Shown here: one piece after another, positions 5,837-8,901 of the stretch
How positions within the stretch are numbered: position 1 is the first letter of the stretch
Layout: each line of letters opens with the position of its first letter
Source of the DNA: Chloroflexota bacterium
Lineage (GTDB): Bacteria > Chloroflexota > Dehalococcoidia > UBA6926 > JACQUM01
Assembly: GCA_016210295.1 (NCBI GenBank)
Contig: JACQUM010000056.1
Location: 1 to 8,901 of the forward strand
DNA: 8,901 bases
Direction of reading: 5' to 3'
Notes under the pieces: generated by a model
Databases searched by the model: none
What the model saw: the letters and a program-made list of their open reading frames with translations, nothing else
What the model was told of the DNA's origin: nothing
Program-made: the position numbers and the translations under genes

Positions 5837-5865
5837 TTGCGAAGCCACCCCCTTCGCAGTATGCT
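5837..5865 (+). promoter_or_regulatory. Candidate citrate synthase promoter with operator-like inverted repeat
   Basis: TTGCGA (5837-5842) and TATGCT (5860-5865) are separated by 17 bases, each matching four of six consensus positions. A perfect 7-bp inverted repeat, TGCGAAG (5838-5844) and CTTCGCA (5852-5858), spaced by CCACCCC, starts inside the -35 box and fills the spacer. A regulator bound there would cover the promoter. Transcription would start near 5872, about 68 bases before the ATG. Confidence 0.45.
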
Positions 5866-5939
5866 CAAGGCGAAAAGGCTTGGAGAGCATCGGGGGAAGA
5901 GGCTGGCCGTCTGGCCGGCTCGACGTGGAGGGCGTTTCC

Positions 5940-7082
5940 ATGGAGACAACTGAGGTACAGATTCACCGGGGTCTGCGCGGCATCTACATCGACAACACCC
6001 AGGCCAGCTTCATCGATGGAAACGTTGGGAAGCTCCTCTACCGCGGCTATGACATCCACGAGCTGGCGGAGAAGTCGACCTTCGAGGAGACGATGTACCT
6101 TCTCCTCCACGGCCAGCTCCCGACTCGGGCTCAGCTCAGCGCCTTCGACGCCGAGCTCCGCGCTGCCCGTCCCATTCCAGCCGAGGTTATCCAGATCATC
6201 AGGCTGGTGCAGAGAGCGCACCCCATGGACGTGCTCCGCACCGCCGTCTCCGCCCTCGCCGCCTTCGATCCCGACGTGACTAACGAGTCGCCGGAGGCGA
6301 TCCTCCGCAAGGGCATCCGGCTCACCGCTCAAGCCGCAACCGTCGTCGCCGCCCACGAGCGGATCCGCCACGGACTGGACCCCGTGCCGCCCGATCCCAG
6401 CCTCAACCACGCCGGGAACTTCCTCTACCTGTTGAGAGGGAAGCGGCCCGACCCGGAAGAGGCGAAAACCATGGACGTAGATTTCATCATCCACGCCGAG
6501 CACAGCTCCAACGCCTCGGCTTTCGCCGCCCGGGTCACCGCCTCCACCTTGTCCGACCTCCACTCCGCCATCGTCACGGGGATTGGGACGTTGAAAGGCC
6601 CCTTGCACGGCGGCGCCGCCGAGAAGGTCATGGAGATGGCCGAGGCCATCGGTCAGCCCGAGCGCGCGGAGGAGTACGTCCGCGAGACCCTCAAGAGCCA
6701 CGGCCGGATCATGGGCTTCGGTCACGCCGTCTATAAAGCGGAAGACCCCCGCGCCCGGCACCTCCGCGACCGCTCCAAAGTCCTGGGGGAGAAGCGCGGC
6801 GAGCCGCAGTGGTTCCAGATCCTCACGGTGTTGGAACAGAAGGCCATGGTCCCTTACAGGGCAAGGGGCATCTACGTCAACGTAGACTTCTTCGCCGGCT
6901 CCGTCTACCACCTCCTCGGCATTCCCAGCGACCTCTTCATCAGCATCTTCGCCATGGGCCGCATCCCAGGGTGGACTCTCCAAGTCATGGAGCAGCAGGC
7001 CCACAACATGCTCCTCCGGCCCCTCCTCAACTACACCGGTCCCATGGACCTCCCCTATGTCCCCATGGACCAGCGCCGCTGA
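5940..7082 (+). CDS. gltA: Citrate synthase (type I, citrate/2-methylcitrate synthase family)
   Basis: A 380-residue enzyme, the usual length for the short bacterial type. It condenses acetyl-CoA with oxaloacetate to citrate, the entry step of the citric acid cycle. Catalytic and binding residues are in place: HAEHSSNASAF (185-195), GPLHGG with H223, the family signature GFGHAVYKAEDPRAR (259-273, H262 and R271), VDFFAG with D316, and RIPGW (341-345). The N-terminal GLRGIYIDNTQASFIDGNVG block is typical of archaeal and Gram-positive citrate synthases and of 2-methylcitrate synthases, so propionyl-CoA use cannot be excluded. No prpB/prpD-type gene lies beside it, and a 2-oxoacid oxidoreductase follows, which favours a citric acid cycle role. 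The ATG at 5940 has GGAGGG 7 bases upstream. A TTG far upstream in frame would add an unrelated arginine-rich segment. The gene is divergent from the MBL-fold hydrolase. Confidence 0.95.
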   Translation: METTEVQIHRGLRGIYIDNTQASFIDGNVGKLLYRGYDIHELAEKSTFEETMYLLLHGQLPTRAQLSAFDAELRAARPIPAEVIQIIRLVQRAHPMDVLRTAVSALAAFDPDVTNESPEAILRKGIRLTAQAATVVAAHERIRHGLDPVPPDPSLNHAGNFLYLLRGKRPDPEEAKTMDVDFIIHAEHSSNASAFAARVTASTLSDLHSAIVTGIGTLKGPLHGGAAEKVMEMAEAIGQPERAEEYVRETLKSHGRIMGFGHAVYKAEDPRARHLRDRSKVLGEKRGEPQWFQILTVLEQKAMVPYRARGIYVNVDFFAGSVYHLLGIPSDLFISIFAMGRIPGWTLQVMEQQAHNMLLRPLLNYTGPMDLPYVPMDQRR

Positions 7083-7096
7083 GGGAATGGGGACAA

Positions 7097-7185
7097 GGGG
7101 ACGCCCCGGGCTCTGGCCGTGACTCTGACGGAGCCGCCCAAGCCCCTTCGGGAAGGATGTCGTCTGCTGCCTTCAGCCCGAAGGG
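7097..7185 (+). terminator. Hairpin cluster downstream of citrate synthase
   Basis: Three potential hairpins follow the stop at 7082. GGGG/CCCC lies at 7097-7107. A nested GGCT/AGCC and CCGT/ACGG structure lies at about 7110-7136. A perfect 9-bp CCCTTCGGG (7144-7152) / CCCGAAGGG (7177-7185) can extend inward by AAGG/CCTT. No T-run follows. This is a likely mRNA end or 3'-protecting structure, not proven. Nothing that looks like a gene was found in the 321 bp between 7083 and 7403. Confidence 0.35.
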
Positions 7186-7294
7186 AGAGGCTCTCGGGTT
7201 CTCCGCTCTGCGCCGTGCCTCTCTTCCAGTGGCCGCCTGTTCCCACAAGTCGAAAGCTGGACATGGGATGAATGGCGCGGTAGGATATGGAAGG

Positions 7295-7323
7295 TTGACA
7301 ACTCCGATGCCGGCGATTACATT
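7295..7323 (+). promoter_or_regulatory. Promoter of the 2-oxoacid oxidoreductase gene
   Basis: A perfect TTGACA (7295-7300), a 17-base spacer and TACATT (7318-7323, four of six positions) form a housekeeping-sigma promoter. The start would be near 7330, leaving a leader of about 73 bases before the ATG at 7404. It implies that the oxidoreductase is transcribed separately from citrate synthase. Confidence 0.6.
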
Positions 7324-7403
7324 CACCGATGGCTCCCAAGCTGGGTAGCTCTGGGAAGAGAACGGTGTCAGAATCTCCAAAGGCACGGCGGGGAGGGTTC
7401 TGA

Positions 7404-8901
7404 ATGTCGGAAAGAGACTTTGCAGTCCGGTTCGCCGGAGAAGGTGGGCAAGGCGTCGTGACCTCAGCGGAGGCCCTCGCCCAAGCGGCGGCCCAGGTCG
7501 GCTACCACGTCCAGACCTTCGCCACCTTCCCCTCTCAAATCCTGGGCGGACCCACATGGACTCAGACCCGCATTGCCGTTGCCCCCGTCTTGAGCTCCGG
7601 CGACCAACTCGACGTATTGGTCGCCTTCAACCGCGAGGCCTACGACACCCATAAAGACGAGGTCCGAGAGGGGGGGGTCATCGTCTACGACTCCGGCGAG
7701 TTCAAGCTGGACGAGGACGACCGGAGCTTCGGGATCGCCGTCGAGGAGCTGGGCAAGTCCACGGGGAACCCTCGGGCCGGTAACATGGTCATCCTGGGCG
7801 CCCTGGCCCACCTGGTGAGCTGGCCGGAGGAGTACCTGACCGAGTTCGTCAAGAAGCGGTTCTCCCGAGGCCGCGCCGGCGACGATCTGGTCATCAGTCA
7901 GAACATCCAGGCCCTCGGTTTGGGGCGAGAGCAAGCGGCTAAGACGCGATTCACGCTCCCTCCGCTCGCCCCACCCCAGAAGCCCACCTATGAGCAGGTT
8001 TTGGTCAAGGGGAACGATGCCCTCGCCCTGGGAACCCTCGCGGCCGGCCTGGACGTCTATATCGGCTATCCCATCTCCCCCGCCACGACGATCCTCGTCT
8101 TCATGGAGCGCAACTTGGTCGGGCCCGGGAAGTTCGTCTACCAGGCCAGCTCGGAGATTGAGGCGATCAGCGCCGTCGTGGGAGCCGGCTACGCCGGGAA
8201 GAAAGCCATGACCGGCACCTCAGGGCCCGGTTTCTCGCTGATGCACGAGGGCCTCGGCATGGCGTGGATGATGGAGATCCCCTGCGTCGTCGCCCTGGTC
8301 CAGCGGGGCGGCCCCGCCACCGGCCTTCCCACCAAGACCGAGCAGTCCGATTTCCAGACGGCCCTTCATCCCGCTCATGGGGACTCGGCACTGCCTATCG
8401 TCGCGCCGGGGACTGTGGAGGAGTGCTTCTACGCCGCGATCCAGGCCCTCAACTGGGCCGAGCGCTACCAAGGCCCCGTCATCTTGCTGTCAGAGATGAG
8501 CCTGGCGGAGCGCACGGAGAACATTCCCAAGCCCAATGTAAGCAAGGTGGTCGCCGAGAACCGGACAATCTACACCGGCAGCAACGGCTACTCGCGGTAC
8601 GAAAGCTCCGCTCTCTCGCCTTTCCCCGTTCCTGGCACGAAAGGCTCTTACGTCGCCAACGCCAGCGAACACGACTCCATCGGCGACACGACCCACCTGC
8701 CCATCCGCCACGTCCAGATGACGGAGCGCCGGTTCGGCAAGCTGAAGCTCCTCGAGGACGGCACCTACGAGAGCGAGCTCGCCGAGCAGCCCATCGCCCT
8801 TATGCCCTGGGGCGGCTCCAAGGGCCCCGCGCGGGAAGCGTATAACGCCCTGCGCGAGGAGGGGAGAAGGATCGGCTGGTGCTACACCATGTACCTCCAT
8901 C
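7404..8901 (+). CDS. korA: 2-oxoacid:acceptor oxidoreductase, fused gamma-alpha subunit (partial, 3' end beyond window)
   Basis: An open frame runs from the ATG at 7404 to the window edge (499 codons, no stop). The start has GGGAGGG 6 bases upstream. Residues 6 to about 190 are the gamma domain: GEGGQG (12-17) and FPSQILGGP (42-50), where most relatives have FPSEIRGGP. From about residue 200 comes the alpha (pyrimidine-binding) domain: KGNDALALG (202-210), GYPISPATT (221-229), QASSEIEA (247-254), TSGPGFSLM (272-280) and QRGGPATGLPTKTEQSD (300-316). Together with a separate beta subunit holding thiamine diphosphate and an Fe-S cluster, such proteins oxidatively decarboxylate a 2-oxoacid to acyl-CoA and reduce ferredoxin. 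The beta gene should follow just right of the window. 2-Oxoglutarate is the likely substrate given the fused architecture and the neighbouring citrate synthase, but pyruvate or branched-chain 2-oxoacids remain possible, so korA is tentative. Confidence 0.85.
   Translation, partial: MSERDFAVRFAGEGGQGVVTSAEALAQAAAQVGYHVQTFATFPSQILGGPTWTQTRIAVAPVLSSGDQLDVLVAFNREAYDTHKDEVREGGVIVYDSGEFKLDEDDRSFGIAVEELGKSTGNPRAGNMVILGALAHLVSWPEEYLTEFVKKRFSRGRAGDDLVISQNIQALGLGREQAAKTRFTLPPLAPPQKPTYEQVLVKGNDALALGTLAAGLDVYIGYPISPATTILVFMERNLVGPGKFVYQASSEIEAISAVVGAGYAGKKAMTGTSGPGFSLMHEGLGMAWMMEIPCVVALVQRGGPATGLPTKTEQSDFQTALHPAHGDSALPIVAPGTVEECFYAAIQALNWAERYQGPVILLSEMSLAERTENIPKPNVSKVVAENRTIYTGSNGYSRYESSALSPFPVPGTKGSYVANASEHDSIGDTTHLPIRHVQMTERRFGKLKLLEDGTYESELAEQPIALMPWGGSKGPAREAYNALREEGRRIGWCYTMYLH

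Noticed and set aside
5865..7004. Minus-strand open frame of 379 codons opposite citrate synthase
   Set aside because: It mirrors the codon pattern of citrate synthase, is rich in Gly, Val, Glu and Asp, and shows no domain.
7083..7403. Small protein gene in the gap before the oxidoreductase
   Set aside because: Open frames here run through the hairpins and the promoter, lack ribosome sites, and have no recognisable composition.

Overview
The window is GC-rich bacterial DNA carrying seven protein genes, one of them cut by the right edge. Three features point to a respiring bacterium, most likely Chloroflexota or a Thermus-like lineage. These are a fused heme A synthase/heme O synthase (CtaA-CtaB), a caa3-type CtaG copper chaperone, and a ferredoxin-type 2-oxoacid oxidoreductase with its gamma and alpha parts fused. 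The phylum is an inference from gene architecture; no marker gene is present. No tRNA, rRNA, CRISPR array or transposase gene was seen.

Layout. 1-46 is the end of a dispersed repeat that continues off the left edge. 87-179 can fold into a multi-helix leader before ctaG (204-1073, +). ctaG converges on the ctaA-ctaB fusion gene (1183-3015, -) across a hairpin. Upstream of ctaA-ctaB, on the same strand, lies a cysteine-rich winged-helix regulator of the SufR/COG2345 type (3135-3806, -). It is divergent from a small Rieske-type protein (3931-4446, +). That protein keeps box I (CTHQGC) but has CPVDAS where box II should be CPCHGS, so it lacks one ligand histidine and one disulfide cysteine. A MITE-like element of about 147 bp (4556-4702) sits between the Rieske-type gene and the convergent metallo-beta-lactamase-fold hydrolase (4699-5748, -). 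It supplies the hydrolase stop codon. Citrate synthase (5940-7082, +) is divergent from the hydrolase, and the shared control region holds an inverted repeat between a promoter's -35 and -10 boxes. A 321-bp gap with hairpins and a good promoter leads to the fused gamma-alpha 2-oxoacid:acceptor oxidoreductase (7404 to beyond 8901, +).

How the genes fit together. ctaG and ctaA-ctaB supply CuB and heme A to an aa3/caa3 cytochrome c oxidase whose subunits are not in the window. Citrate synthase and the 2-oxoacid oxidoreductase are two steps of the citric acid cycle, the second passing electrons to ferredoxin rather than NAD. The regulator beside ctaA-ctaB and the degenerate Rieske-type protein form a candidate redox- or Fe-S-sensing pair; this is an inference from position and cysteine content. 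The points most worth following up are the altered Rieske box II, the terminal-inverted-repeat element that ends the hydrolase gene, the apparently leaderless ctaA-ctaB promoter with an adjoining inverted repeat, and the operator-like repeat at the citrate synthase promoter.
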